Source of the DNA: Lutibacter sp. A80
GTDB taxonomy: Bacteria > Bacteroidota > Bacteroidia > Flavobacteriales > Flavobacteriaceae
Assembly (NCBI RefSeq): GCF_022429645.1
Contig: NZ_CP092480.1
Span: 709,501 to 773,500, forward strand
DNA: 64,000 nt
Direction of reading: 5' to 3'
The notes under the pieces are model-generated. The model worked only from the letters and a program-made list of their open reading frames with translations, was not told the origin of the DNA and ran no database searches. Position 1 is the stretch's first letter. Each line of letters begins with the position of its first letter. Position numbers and translations under genes: made by a program. Below are positions 41,748-51,512 of the stretch, piece by piece.

Positions 41748-43517
41748 TTATCTAAATGAGATTTTACGAATACGTAAACTTAGAGGAGTAATTTCTAAAT
41801 ACTCATCTTCTTTAATATACTCCATACATTCTTCTAAAGAATAATCTATTTTTGGAGCAATTTTAACACTATCATCTGTTCCAGATTTACGGACGTTTGT
41901 TAATTTTTTACCTTTAATTAAATTAACTGCCATATCTTCTTGTTTGTTGTTTTCTCCAACAACCTGACCTTTATAAATATCTTGATTAGGATCTATAAAA
42001 AACTTACCTCTATCTTGTAATTTATCGATAGAATAAGCTGTTGCTTTACCTGTTTCTGCAGAAACAATAGCACCATTATTAGAAGTAGCAATTTCTCCTT
42101 TGTAAGCATCGAAACCACGTAATCTATGATTAATAATAGCTTCACCAGCTGTTGCTGTTAAAATTTTATTACGTAAGCCTATTAAACCTCTAGATGGGAT
42201 ATCGAATTCTAAATGTTGTAAATCTCCTTTTGGTTCCATTACTAATAAATCTCCTTTTCTTAAGCTTACTAAGTTAATAGCTTTACTAGCAGATTCTTCA
42301 GGAACATTTATAACTAAGGTTTCATAAGGTTCACATTTAACACCATCAATTTCTTTAATAATTACATGTGGACGTCCAACTTGTAACTCATATCCTTCTC
42401 TACGCATTGTTTCAATTAATACAGATAAATGCAAAATTCCACGTCCAAAAACGTTAAACTTATCTTCTGTATCAGTTTCTTCAACTCTAAGTGCTAAGTT
42501 TTTTTCTGTTTCTTTAAACAATCTATCACGTAAATGACGAGAAGTTACATATTTCCCTTCTTTTCCGTAGAAAGGAGAATTATTAATTGTAAACAACATA
42601 CTCATTGTAGGTTCATCTACTTTTAATCTTGGTAAAGCTTCTGGGTTTTCTAAATCGGCAATTGTATCCCCAATATCAAATCCTTCTATACCTGTAATTG
42701 CACAAATATCACCACTTCTAACTTTAGAAGCTTTATTTTTACCTAAACCTTCAAAGGTATGTAGTTCTTTAATACGTACTTTCTTAAAGCTACCATCTGC
42801 TTTACAAAGCATATAATCTTTACCTTCTTCTAAATCACCTCTAAAAACACGTCCAATAGCAATTCTACCAACAAAAGATGTAAAATCTAACGAAGTAATT
42901 TGCATTTGTACTGTTCCTTCTTTGTATGGTGCTTCTGGTATATTTTTAAGTATAGAGTCTAAAAGAGGTACAATATCTGTAGTTTCGTCTTTCCAATCTC
43001 TACTCATCCAACCATTTTTAGCTGAACCGTAAATTGTATCAAATTCTAATTGTTCTTCTGTAGCATCTAATGCAAACATTAAATCAAAAACTTTTTCGTG
43101 TACAATATCTGGTGTACAGTTAGGTTTATCAACTTTATTTACAACAACAATTGGTGTTAATCCAAGTTCTAATGCTTTTCCTAACACAAAACGTGTTTGA
43201 GGCATTGGACCTTCAAAAGCATCAACTAATAGTAAAACACCATCAGCCATTTTTAATACACGTTCAACTTCTCCACCAAAATCGGCGTGACCAGGTGTGT
43301 CAATAATATTAATTTTTACGCCTTTGTAATTTATTGATACGTTTTTAGATAAAATAGTAATTCCTCGCTCTCGCTCCAAATCATTATTATCTAATAAAAG
43401 ATCTGTTCTAACTTTACGCTCATCTAATATGTGAGCTTGGTCAATAATTTTATCAACCAACGTAGTTTTACCGTGATCAACGTGAGCAATAATTGCTATA
43501 TTTCTGATAGATTGCAT
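41748..43517 (-). CDS. typA: Translational GTPase TypA/BipA
   Basis: 589 residues, close to the usual ~600. G1 AHVDHGKTTLVDKII (residues 11-25), G2/G3 RERGITILSKNVS and DTPGHADFGGEVERV, G4 VVNKVDKPNC. EF-G-like domains III and V follow, and the TypA-specific C-terminal domain (about 480-589) with MAVNLIKGKKLTNVRKSG. It associates with ribosomes and helps 50S assembly under stress and cold. Own promoter region; no operon partner on the same strand downstream. Confidence 0.96.
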   Translation of the reverse strand: MQSIRNIAIIAHVDHGKTTLVDKIIDQAHILDERKVRTDLLLDNNDLERERGITILSKNVSINYKGVKINIIDTPGHADFGGEVERVLKMADGVLLLVDAFEGPMPQTRFVLGKALELGLTPIVVVNKVDKPNCTPDIVHEKVFDLMFALDATEEQLEFDTIYGSAKNGWMSRDWKDETTDIVPLLDSILKNIPEAPYKEGTVQMQITSLDFTSFVGRIAIGRVFRGDLEEGKDYMLCKADGSFKKVRIKELHTFEGLGKNKASKVRSGDICAITGIEGFDIGDTIADLENPEALPRLKVDEPTMSMLFTINNSPFYGKEGKYVTSRHLRDRLFKETEKNLALRVEETDTEDKFNVFGRGILHLSVLIETMRREGYELQVGRPHVIIKEIDGVKCEPYETLVINVPEESASKAINLVSLRKGDLLVMEPKGDLQHLEFDIPSRGLIGLRNKILTATAGEAIINHRLRGFDAYKGEIATSNNGAIVSAETGKATAYSIDKLQDRGKFFIDPNQDIYKGQVVGENNKQEDMAVNLIKGKKLTNVRKSGTDDSVKIAPKIDYSLEECMEYIKEDEYLEITPLSLRIRKISFR

Positions 43518-43577
43518 ATTCCGAATTTTTTAGAGGCTGCAAAAGTAATTGTTTTATTTGGTTTATTGTAACAAAAG

Positions 43578-43611
43578 TTGAATTATGATTTTTTAAAAAT
43601 TTATATTTTTG
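43578..43611 (+). promoter_or_regulatory. Predicted promoter of the small membrane protein gene
   Basis: TTG (43578-43580), 23-nt spacer, TATTTTTG (43604-43611), matching TTG-N17-23-TAnnTTTG, with ATG 16 bp further on. Confidence 0.55.
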
Positions 43612-43627
43612 AATAAAACCTACTATT

Positions 43628-43768
43628 ATGATACTAAACAACTTACCATTAGTTAGCTGGAATTGGGGAATTATAGGCGCAATTATAATGTTTTTAGTCT
43701 TTTTAGGACTAATTGTAGTTTTGCTTATATTTTTACGTGGAGGCAAGAAAAACGATACAACTGTTTAA
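43628..43768 (+). CDS. Small single-span membrane protein (46 aa)
   Basis: ATG at 43628, TAA at 43766, giving MILNNLPLVSWNWGIIGAII and then a continuous hydrophobic helix (FLVFLGLIVVLLIFL) ending in a basic tail GGKKNDTTV. The composition is that of a real membrane mini-protein: an amphipathic N-terminus with two Trp, one helix (about 14-36) and a positively charged cytoplasmic end. It has its own predicted promoter 16 bp upstream and a 14-bp terminator 7 bp downstream, so it is a free-standing gene. Function unknown. Confidence 0.7.
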   Translation: MILNNLPLVSWNWGIIGAIIMFLVFLGLIVVLLIFLRGGKKNDTTV

Positions 43769-43775
43769 AATTATT

Positions 43776-43809
43776 AAAGAGTTGTTTTTTTAGTAAAAAC
43801 AACTCTTTT
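43776..43809. terminator. Bidirectional terminator
   Basis: AAAGAGTTGTTTTT (43776-43789), 5-nt loop, AAAAACAACTCTTT (43795-43808): perfect 14-bp stem between the small membrane protein and the convergent proline dehydrogenase gene. Confidence 0.85.
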
Positions 43810-43829
43810 ATTTTGAAAATTCATATAAA

Positions 43830-44996
43830 TTAAATTTTTCTTCTTTCCCTTTCTTCTTTTAATAAGCGAAGCTCTCTACTGGTTTGTCCGGCTACAGAAG
43901 TATTTTCTTCAGCACGTCTAATTAAGTATGGCATTACGTCTCTAACGGGGCCAAACGGTAGATATTTTGCAACATTATAACCTGCATTCGCTAAATTATA
44001 ACTAATATGATCACTCATTCCATACAATTGCCCAAACCAAATTCTGGAATCATTTTTATCTAAACCAGATTTTGCGATTAAATCCATTAATAGGTAAGAG
44101 CTTTCTTCATTATGTGTACCTGAAAAAATAGCCATATCTTCTATATTTTTGAACATATACGTTAATACGTCGTTAAACATAGTGTCTGTAGCTTGTTTAT
44201 TTGCACAAATTGGATCTTTATACCCTTTTTCTTCAGCACGTTCTCTTTCTTTTTCCATGTATGCTCCACGAACTAATTTCATACCTATTTTAAAACCTTG
44301 TTTTTTAGCACGTTCGTGTAAGCTTTTTAAATAATCCAATCGATCCCATCTATACAATTGCAATGTGCTAAATACAATTACTTTTTCTTTATTATACTTA
44401 GCCATCATTTCTTCAATTAAATCATCTGCAGCATCTTGCATCCAAGTTTCTTCGGCATCAATTAATAAAGGAACATCTCTATCAAAAGCAGCTTTACATA
44501 CTATATCGTACCTCTCTTTAATGCGTTTCCACTCAACTTCTTCATGAGGGTCTAATGGTGTATCTTCTGTTATTTTTTGGTAAATTTTAAACTTACCAAA
44601 ACCAGTTGGTTTAAATACTGCAAATGGAATTCCTAATTTTTCTTTTCCAAATTTAATGGTATTTAATGTTTTTTCCATTGCCAAATCAAATTGAGACTCA
44701 ACCTCCTTACCTTCAGCTGAATAATCTAAAACAGAATGTACATTTTTGCTATACATTTTATCGATTGTTGGCATACAATCTTCTTCTGTAATTCCTCCAC
44801 AGAAATGGTCAAAAACAGTTGCTCGTATGATACCTTCAACAGGTAAATGCGTTTTTAAAGCAAACTTGGTTACTGCTGTACCAATTTTAACTAGAGGTTC
44901 TCGCTTTATCATTTCAAAAAGATAAAAAGCTCTGTCTAGTTCGGAATTTGATTTTATTGCAAAAGCAATTTCCGTGTTATCAAATATTTTTTTCAT
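43830..44996 (-). CDS. Proline dehydrogenase family protein
   Basis: 388 residues, FAD-dependent TIM barrel. Markers: VLDYSAEGKEVESQFDLAM, LLIDAEETWMQDAADDLIEE, GFKIGMKLVRGAYMEKERER, and the flavin/substrate motif YMSD... here GQLYGMSDHISYNLANAGYN with terminal YLIRRAEENTSV. It oxidises proline to pyrroline-5-carboxylate and passes electrons to quinone. It is the monofunctional type; no P5C dehydrogenase lies alongside. Cytoplasmic or membrane-peripheral. Confidence 0.92.
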   Translation of the reverse strand: MKKIFDNTEIAFAIKSNSELDRAFYLFEMIKREPLVKIGTAVTKFALKTHLPVEGIIRATVFDHFCGGITEEDCMPTIDKMYSKNVHSVLDYSAEGKEVESQFDLAMEKTLNTIKFGKEKLGIPFAVFKPTGFGKFKIYQKITEDTPLDPHEEVEWKRIKERYDIVCKAAFDRDVPLLIDAEETWMQDAADDLIEEMMAKYNKEKVIVFSTLQLYRWDRLDYLKSLHERAKKQGFKIGMKLVRGAYMEKERERAEEKGYKDPICANKQATDTMFNDVLTYMFKNIEDMAIFSGTHNEESSYLLMDLIAKSGLDKNDSRIWFGQLYGMSDHISYNLANAGYNVAKYLPFGPVRDVMPYLIRRAEENTSVAGQTSRELRLLKEERERRKI

Positions 44997-45082
44997 TGTT
45001 GATTGTATTTAATCAAAGATAATTACAAACATTTATTTTTTTCATTTTTTTACCTTTAATTTGCACTAAAATATTATCCAAA

Positions 45083-46150
45083 ATGAAACCTATATTATCC
45101 AATAACTACTTTGTAAACTTTAATGATGAAGCTTACTTGAAATTAAACACCTATTTAGCTTCAAATATCCCTTCTAAAATTTTTATTTTAGTTGATGAAA
45201 ATACAAATCAATATTGTTTACCAATTTTATTGGAAGTTATGGAAACTACTTCTGAAATAGAAATTATTGAAATTGAAGCTGGTGAAGAAAATAAAAATTT
45301 AGACACTTGTACTGGTGTTTGGCAGGCATTAACCGAATTAGGAGCTGATAGAAAAAGTTTACTTATTAATTTAGGAGGTGGAGTTATTACAGATTTAGGT
45401 GGTTTTGTAGCTTCATGTTTTAAACGTGGTATTGCATTTATTAATATTCCTACTACCCTATTAAGTATGGTCGATGCTTCTGTAGGTGGAAAAACTGGTG
45501 TAGATTTAGGCGTTTTAAAAAACCAAATAGGATTGTTTTCAGATCCAGAAATGGTGCTTATTGATACAAGATATTTAGAAACGGTAACAGAACGTGAAAT
45601 TAGATCTGGATTGGCTGAAATTATTAAATATGGACTGTCTTACGATGTTAAACTATGGAACAACATAAAGTCATTTAAAGAACTAACTATTAGAGGTATA
45701 AGCACTTTAATTCATCGTTCTATTGAGATTAAAAACGAAGTGGTTACAGAAGATCCTAAAGAACATGGACTTCGTAAAATTTTAAATTTTGGACATACTT
45801 TAGGACACGCTATTGAGTCATATTTTTTAGAGTCTGAAAATAAAGAAAAGTTAACTCACGGAGAAGCTATTGCAATTGGTATGATTACTGAAACATATCT
45901 ATCTCAAAAATTATTAAATTTTCCTGAAGATGAAGTAGCAGATATTAAAAGTAAATTACTTAAAATTTATGGAAATGTTATAATTGAAACTTCTGATTAT
46001 GATGCTATAATAGAGCTTTTAATTCACGATAAAAAGAATGTTGGTGGACAAGTAAATTTTGTATTACTTACAAATTATGAGAACTTTAAATTTAACTGTA
46101 AAGTAGAAAAAAAATTATTAATTGATGCTTTAGATTATTATAGATCCTAA
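45083..46150 (+). CDS. aroB: 3-dehydroquinate synthase
   Basis: 355 residues. NAD-binding region LLINLGGGVITDLGGFVASC, FINIPTTLLSMVDASVGGKT (substrate-binding Lys), and zinc ligands Glu in SGLAEIIKYG, His in LNFGHTLGHAIE and HGEAIAIGM. It catalyses the second step of the shikimate pathway, DAHP to 3-dehydroquinate. Divergent from the proline dehydrogenase gene; convergent with bshA. Confidence 0.95.
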   Translation: MKPILSNNYFVNFNDEAYLKLNTYLASNIPSKIFILVDENTNQYCLPILLEVMETTSEIEIIEIEAGEENKNLDTCTGVWQALTELGADRKSLLINLGGGVITDLGGFVASCFKRGIAFINIPTTLLSMVDASVGGKTGVDLGVLKNQIGLFSDPEMVLIDTRYLETVTEREIRSGLAEIIKYGLSYDVKLWNNIKSFKELTIRGISTLIHRSIEIKNEVVTEDPKEHGLRKILNFGHTLGHAIESYFLESENKEKLTHGEAIAIGMITETYLSQKLLNFPEDEVADIKSKLLKIYGNVIIETSDYDAIIELLIHDKKNVGGQVNFVLLTNYENFKFNCKVEKKLLIDALDYYRS

Positions 46151-46165
46151 ATAAATCTATTTACT

Positions 46166-47293
46166 TTATTTACCTAAAACTTCTTTATACGTTTCTATAT
46201 AACCTGGTAATATATTTTGTAAACTAAATTGTTGAGCTTGTGCAAATGCATTTTGCTTAAATTTTAACAGTCTTTCATCAGATTCTAAAATATATATTCC
46301 ATTTTTAGCCATATTATCGGTATCACCAATATTGCTTAAAAACCCTGTAACTCCTTCAATATTAACCTCTGGCAAACCACCAGAATTAGTAGAAATAACA
46401 GGTGTTTTAGCTGCCATAGCTTCTAAAGCTGCTAAGCCAAAGCTTTCAGTTTCAGATGGTAATAAAAATAAATCTGAATAACACAATAACTTATTCACTT
46501 CGTTACTATTTCCTAAAAAAAGTATTTTATCTAGAATCCCTAAATCTTTTGCCATACATTCTATACGTTCTCGATCTGGGCCTTCTCCAACTAATAATAA
46601 TTTTGATGGTATTTTTTTCTGAATTTTATAAAAAATATCAATAACATCCCACGCTCTTTTAACTGGGCGTAAATTACTAATATGGGTTACTATTTTTTCG
46701 TTATTCTGAGCAATACTACTTCTTTGGCATTCTTCATCAGTAATTTCTGGGTATTTATCAAAATCAATAAAATTATATATTACTTGAATCTCTTTTTTAA
46801 TATTAAACAACCTTAATGTGTCGCTTTTTAAGCTATCTGAAACCGTTGTAACAACATCAGAATGGTTGATGCTAAATTCTACAGCTGTTTTATAATTTGG
46901 ATGACTTCCAACTAAAGTTATATCTGTTCCGTGTAAAGTAGTTACAACTTTTACTACAATTCCTTTTTCTTTTAGCATTTGTTTTGCCATATAAGCTGCA
47001 TATGCATGAGGAATTGCGTAATGTACATGTAAAATCTCTAAATTGTACATTTCAACAACTTCTACTATTTTACTTGAAAGTGCTAATTCGTATGGTTGAA
47101 ATTGAAATAATGGATATTCTTCAACAAAAACTTCGTGAAAATGAATGTTATTTGAAATAAAATCTAATCTAACAGGAAGTTTATAAGTAATAAAATGCAC
47201 TTCATTTCCTTCTTTTGCTAAAGACATACCTAATTCAGATGCTACTACTCCACTACCTCCAAATGTTGGATAACAAACAATTCCTACTTTCAT
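46166..47293 (-). CDS. bshA: N-acetyl-alpha-D-glucosaminyl L-malate synthase BshA
   Basis: 375 residues from the ATG at 47291-47293, the classical start MKVGIVCYPTFGGSGVVAS; 15 extra codons upstream are not used by the family. GT4 glycosyltransferase with YAIPHAYAAYMAKQ, TLHGTDITLVGSHPNYK, and the EX7E motif ETESFGLAALEAMA. It makes GlcNAc-malate, the first step of bacillithiol synthesis, from UDP-GlcNAc and malate. Its presence implies a bacillithiol-type thiol system in this cell. Confidence 0.93.
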   Translation of the reverse strand: MKVGIVCYPTFGGSGVVASELGMSLAKEGNEVHFITYKLPVRLDFISNNIHFHEVFVEEYPLFQFQPYELALSSKIVEVVEMYNLEILHVHYAIPHAYAAYMAKQMLKEKGIVVKVVTTLHGTDITLVGSHPNYKTAVEFSINHSDVVTTVSDSLKSDTLRLFNIKKEIQVIYNFIDFDKYPEITDEECQRSSIAQNNEKIVTHISNLRPVKRAWDVIDIFYKIQKKIPSKLLLVGEGPDRERIECMAKDLGILDKILFLGNSNEVNKLLCYSDLFLLPSETESFGLAALEAMAAKTPVISTNSGGLPEVNIEGVTGFLSNIGDTDNMAKNGIYILESDERLLKFKQNAFAQAQQFSLQNILPGYIETYKEVLGK

Positions 47294-47419
47294 ACTAATT
47301 ATTAAATGATTAAAAAATTTAAAGGTTGAATTTATCAACTTTTATACTTAGTTGTAAATATAAATTGAAACTTACAATAAGATGTGTTTTATATTATAAA
47401 TATATCTTAAAAAAAGAAT

Positions 47420-47500
47420 AAGACTGTTTAAAAAGTAAAATTCCTTCATTCTGAATGTATTTCAAAATGATGATAAATTTAAAACTTTTTAAACAGTCTT
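47420..47500. repeat. Long inverted repeat of the CTGTTTAAAAA family
   Basis: AAGACTGTTTAAAAAGT (47420-47436) and ACTTTTTAAACAGTCTT (47484-47500) form a perfect 17-bp stem around a 47-nt loop, between bshA and the transketolase gene. It can end the leftward transketolase transcript. Its arm shares CTGTTTAAAAAGT with the hairpin at 38130. Confidence 0.75.
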
Positions 47501-47526
47501 AGTTATAAACTCTTTAAATGGTATAT

Positions 47527-48372
47527 TTAATAATCTCCTAAAGTTTCAGGATTTTGAGCAAGAGCATCTTCTAATTGAGCATCACTTGGTGCTTTTCCGT
47601 GCCAAGCGTGAGTTCCCATCATAAAATCAATTCCGTTACCCATTTCAGTTTTTAATAAAATACAAACTGGTTTTCCATTACCTGTTAATGATTTTGCTTC
47701 TGCTAAACTTGCTTTAATAGTATCAATATCATTTCCTTTTTCAACCTCTAAAACAATCCATCCAAAAGCTTCAAATTTAGCTTTTAAATCTCCCATTGGC
47801 ATTACATGGTCTGTAGAACCATCTATTTGTTGACCGTTATAATCAATTGTAGCAATTAAATTATCAACATTTTTACCAGCAGCATACATAATTGCTTCCC
47901 AGTTTTGACCTTCTTGTAATTCACCATCTCCGTGTAAAGAATAAACTAAACGTGTATCTCCATTTAATTTTTTAGCTTGAGCCGCTCCAAGGGCAACACT
48001 CATTCCTTGACCAAGAGAACCTGAAGCAATTCTAACACCAGGTAAACCTTCATGTGTAGTTGGATGACCTTGTAAACGTGAATTTAATAATCTAAAAGTA
48101 GCTAATTCTGAAACTGGAAAAAAACCACTTCTTGCCAAAACACTATAAAAAACCGGAGAAATATGTCCGTTTGATAAAAAGAATACATCTTCATCTTTAC
48201 CATCCATAGTAAAATCGGTACTATATTTCATTGTATCTTGATATAGTACGGTTAAAAACTCATTACATCCTAAAGAACCTCCAGGGTGACCAGAATTTAC
48301 AGCATGTACCATTCTAACTATATCTCTTCTTACTTGTTGTGCAAAATCTTGCAGTTGTTGTGTAGTTGACAT
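47527..48372 (-). CDS. Transketolase, N-terminal (TPP-binding) subunit
   Basis: 281 residues, the usual size of split transketolase subunit A. HAVNSGHPGGSLGCNEFLTV (His), GSLGQGMSVALGAA, and the TPP motif GDGELQEGQNWEAIMYA. Together with a ~310-residue C-terminal subunit it interconverts pentose and hexose phosphates. The partner gene is not adjacent: downstream on the minus strand is the long hairpin at 47420 and then bshA. In many Flavobacteriaceae the two subunits are neighbours, so the partner must be elsewhere. Confidence 0.92.
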   Translation of the reverse strand: MSTTQQLQDFAQQVRRDIVRMVHAVNSGHPGGSLGCNEFLTVLYQDTMKYSTDFTMDGKDEDVFFLSNGHISPVFYSVLARSGFFPVSELATFRLLNSRLQGHPTTHEGLPGVRIASGSLGQGMSVALGAAQAKKLNGDTRLVYSLHGDGELQEGQNWEAIMYAAGKNVDNLIATIDYNGQQIDGSTDHVMPMGDLKAKFEAFGWIVLEVEKGNDIDTIKASLAEAKSLTGNGKPVCILLKTEMGNGIDFMMGTHAWHGKAPSDAQLEDALAQNPETLGDY

Positions 48373-48472
48373 TATATATTTTTATTTAAAAAAACAAAAA
48401 TACTATTTTAGTACTATGAAGCAATAACTTTTATCAATAAAATTTTAAGTGCTTTATTAACAGTACCCTATT

Positions 48473-49756
48473 TTAAGTTTTTTGCTTTTTCTTTTTTGCT
48501 GCAGGAAACAGCACATTATTTAATATTAAACGGTATCCAGGAGAATTTGGATGTAAATCTAACTCTGTTTTTGGATCTCCTACTCTATGTTGATAATCTT
48601 CTGGATCGTGACCACCATAAAAAGTAAACATCCCTTTACCTTTAACACCATGTATATAACGCGCTTCTCTATTTAATTTTATCTCCCCCATCACTAAAAC
48701 ATTTGATTTTACAGCATCTCTATCAAAAGAAGTAGTTTGTCCCATAAAACCTTTAATTAATTGTGTATGATTTTGACATAACATGGTAGGTATTGGATCC
48801 CATTTTGCAGAATATTCTTTTAATGAAAAATAATCTGCTGTACGTTTTATATTTTGACGTTTACGAGTCATATCAATTGAAGAAAACTCATATTCAATTG
48901 GATTTCTAACTAATGTAAAATCTTTAAAAGCAAAAGTTTTATTATAATCTATTTTATTTTGATAATCAATTTCTGATGGATCACCATCAAACATTGTTTC
49001 ACAAATATCTACACTTTCGGCAGATAAAGCAATATCAAAACTATCAGTTGCAGAACACATTGCAAACATAAAACCACCACCAATAACAAAATCTCTAATT
49101 TTTAATGCTACAGCTAATTTTTGTTCAGAAACTTTAGAATACCCTAATTTTGCAGCCAAATTTTCGGCAGATTTTTTTTGTTCTATATACCAGGGTGCTG
49201 TTTTATATGCTCCGTAAAATTTACCATACTGCCCCGTAAAATCTTCATGATGTAAATGTAACCACTCATATAAAAGTAATTTTTCATTCAATACTTCTTC
49301 ATCATAAACAACATCAAAAGGTATTTCTGCATATGTTAATACCATAGTTACTGCATCATCCCAAGGCATTTTATCTTTTGGAGAATATACTGCAATTTTA
49401 GGTGCTTTTTCTAAAATAACAGCTTCCATATTTTTTGAAGGACTACTAATTTCTTGTAAAATATTTGCTGCTTGCGTATCTGATATTACTTGAAAAGTTA
49501 CACCTCTAATTTTACATTCGTTTCTGGTTGCTTCATTATCTTCTAATAAAAAAGAACCTCCTTCATAATTAAGTAACCATTGCGCTGTATTTCCTCTTTT
49601 TAAAGACCAAAATGTAATTCCATATGCTTTTAAATGATTGGTTTGTGTAACATCATCCATTGGAATTAATATAAATGAAGCATAACTAAAAGTTGTAATA
49701 AATAACATTACAATAATTAAAATGCGTTTCAGAAAGAAGTTTTTTAACAATTCCAA
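48473..49756 (-). CDS. Conserved exported protein, usually annotated asparagine synthetase B
   Basis: 427 residues with a signal peptide or anchor (ILIIVMLFITTFSYASF). Characteristic segments: FILIPMDDVTQTNHLKAYGI at the mature start, KIAVYSPKDKMPWDDAVTMV, LLYEWLHLHHEDFTGQYGKF, FVIGGGFMFAMCSATDSFDI and the C-terminal FYGGHDPEDYQHRVGDPKTE. None of the motifs of true AsnB (N-terminal Cys glutaminase, ATP-binding SGG loop) is present, so the common name is doubtful. GGGFMFAMCSATD looks like a glutamine-amidotransferase-like nucleophile elbow. Gene order: 11 bp downstream of dnaB. Confidence 0.72.
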   Translation of the reverse strand: MELLKNFFLKRILIIVMLFITTFSYASFILIPMDDVTQTNHLKAYGITFWSLKRGNTAQWLLNYEGGSFLLEDNEATRNECKIRGVTFQVISDTQAANILQEISSPSKNMEAVILEKAPKIAVYSPKDKMPWDDAVTMVLTYAEIPFDVVYDEEVLNEKLLLYEWLHLHHEDFTGQYGKFYGAYKTAPWYIEQKKSAENLAAKLGYSKVSEQKLAVALKIRDFVIGGGFMFAMCSATDSFDIALSAESVDICETMFDGDPSEIDYQNKIDYNKTFAFKDFTLVRNPIEYEFSSIDMTRKRQNIKRTADYFSLKEYSAKWDPIPTMLCQNHTQLIKGFMGQTTSFDRDAVKSNVLVMGEIKLNREARYIHGVKGKGMFTFYGGHDPEDYQHRVGDPKTELDLHPNSPGYRLILNNVLFPAAKKKKQKT

Positions 49757-49767
49757 TTGATTAATTT

Positions 49768-51285
49768 TTAAAATGGTACGTCATCGTCATTTAAATTATC
49801 AGGAGCTCCAAAAGCATCTTGTGCACTTGGCATACTTCCTGCTGATATTTCATTATTCATTTTAGAATGGAATTCGTTTCCAAAGTCTTCATCTAAATTA
49901 CTAAATTGTGCTAAGTGACCTGTAAATTTTAAACGTATATTTTCTAAACCACCATTTCTATGTTTTGCAACAATAAATTCAGCTTGACCTTCACAAGGTG
50001 TTCTTTCTTCGTCATCCCATTCAGTTAAACCATAATATTCAGGTCTAAATATAAACGAAACAATATCCGCATCTTGTTCAATTGCACCAGATTCACGTAA
50101 ATCGGATAGCAAAGGTCTTTTACTTCCTCCACGTGTTTCAACTGCACGCGATAACTGTGAAAGTGCAATTACTGGTATTGATAGTTCTTTGGCTAATGCT
50201 TTTAAATTTCGAGAAATTGTTGATATTTCTTGCTCTCTATTTCCGTTTGAAGAACTTCCAGCAGTCATTAACTGTAAATAATCAATAATTATAATTTTAA
50301 TTCCGTGTTGCGATGCTAAACGACGTGCTTTTGCTCGTAAGTCAAAAATTGATAATGAAGGTGTATCATCAATAAAAATAGGTGCTTTCGATAAATTTTT
50401 AACTTTAACGTTTAGTTGCTCCCATTCATGCGGTTCTAAATTCCCTTTTCTTAATTTCCCTGAAGAAATACCTGTTTCACTAGAAATCATACGTGTAATT
50501 AACTGTACAGATGACATCTCTAATGAAAATATAGCAGCTGGAGTTCCAAAATCGATGGCCATATTTTTTGCCATTGACATTACAAATGCTGTTTTTCCCA
50601 TACCAGGACGTGCAGCTAAAATCACCAAATCTGAAGGTTGCCAACCCGACGTTAATTCATCTAAACGTGTAAAACCAGTAGCTACACCACTCATTCCACT
50701 TTTATTAGATATTTCTTGAATCTTTTTTATAGCCTGTGTTACAAGTCCTTGAGCATCTTCAGAACCTTTTTTAAGATTCCCTTGAGTTACCTCAAAAAGC
50801 TTGGTTTCGGCATCATCTAATAAATCAAATACATCTACAGTTTCGTCATAAGCTTCTTCAATAATTTCAGCAGAAATAGATATTAATTTTCGTTGAATAT
50901 ATTTTTGAAGTATAATACGAGCGTGAAATTCTATATGTGCTGATGATGATACTTTTTGAGTTAAACCAACCAAATAAAAATCACCTCCAACAAGTTCTAA
51001 ATTTCCTGTTTTACGCAATTGATTAGAAACCGTTAATAAATCTGTTGGTTCTGAGTTTTGAAACAACGTATAAATTGCTTCATAAATATGTTGGTGTGTT
51101 TCTTTATAAAATACTTCTGGATGTAAAATATCAATTACATCATCTACACCTTTTTTATCAATCATCATCGCCCCTAATACAGCCTCCTCTAAATCAATAG
51201 CTTGCGGTGGCATTTTTCCTTTTTCAAGACTTATAACAGAACTCTTTTTGAATTTTTTAGCGGGTGTTGGTTGTAAATTTTTCAA
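49768..51285 (-). CDS. dnaB: Replicative DNA helicase DnaB
   Basis: 505 residues. The N-terminal domain (about 20-130) starts PPQAIDLEEAVLGAMMIDKK. The C-terminal RecA-like domain has Walker A LAARPGMGKTAFVMSMA, Walker B IKIIIIDYLQLM, motif H4 LSQLSRAVE, and arginine-finger region KHRNGG. It unwinds DNA at the replication fork as a hexamer. Probably co-transcribed with the downstream exported protein gene (11-bp gap). Confidence 0.97.
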   Translation of the reverse strand: MKNLQPTPAKKFKKSSVISLEKGKMPPQAIDLEEAVLGAMMIDKKGVDDVIDILHPEVFYKETHQHIYEAIYTLFQNSEPTDLLTVSNQLRKTGNLELVGGDFYLVGLTQKVSSSAHIEFHARIILQKYIQRKLISISAEIIEEAYDETVDVFDLLDDAETKLFEVTQGNLKKGSEDAQGLVTQAIKKIQEISNKSGMSGVATGFTRLDELTSGWQPSDLVILAARPGMGKTAFVMSMAKNMAIDFGTPAAIFSLEMSSVQLITRMISSETGISSGKLRKGNLEPHEWEQLNVKVKNLSKAPIFIDDTPSLSIFDLRAKARRLASQHGIKIIIIDYLQLMTAGSSSNGNREQEISTISRNLKALAKELSIPVIALSQLSRAVETRGGSKRPLLSDLRESGAIEQDADIVSFIFRPEYYGLTEWDDEERTPCEGQAEFIVAKHRNGGLENIRLKFTGHLAQFSNLDEDFGNEFHSKMNNEISAGSMPSAQDAFGAPDNLNDDDVPF

Positions 51286-51512
51286 GTTATAAATTATAAT
51301 TTTATGATATTAAACGTTTGTTAATTTTTATGAAATCTAGAATTGTAAATGTCTCAATTTACTAGTTTCAAAGAAAAACAAAAGTAAATTTTTAATCTCA
51401 ATAAGAACCTTAAATATAAATTTAATTTGCACAATTTTTGTTAACAAGTGCTTTTTTTGTTAATAACTATTATAACGTTATTTACTCGAGAATTATTTTA
51501 TATTTTTACAAA

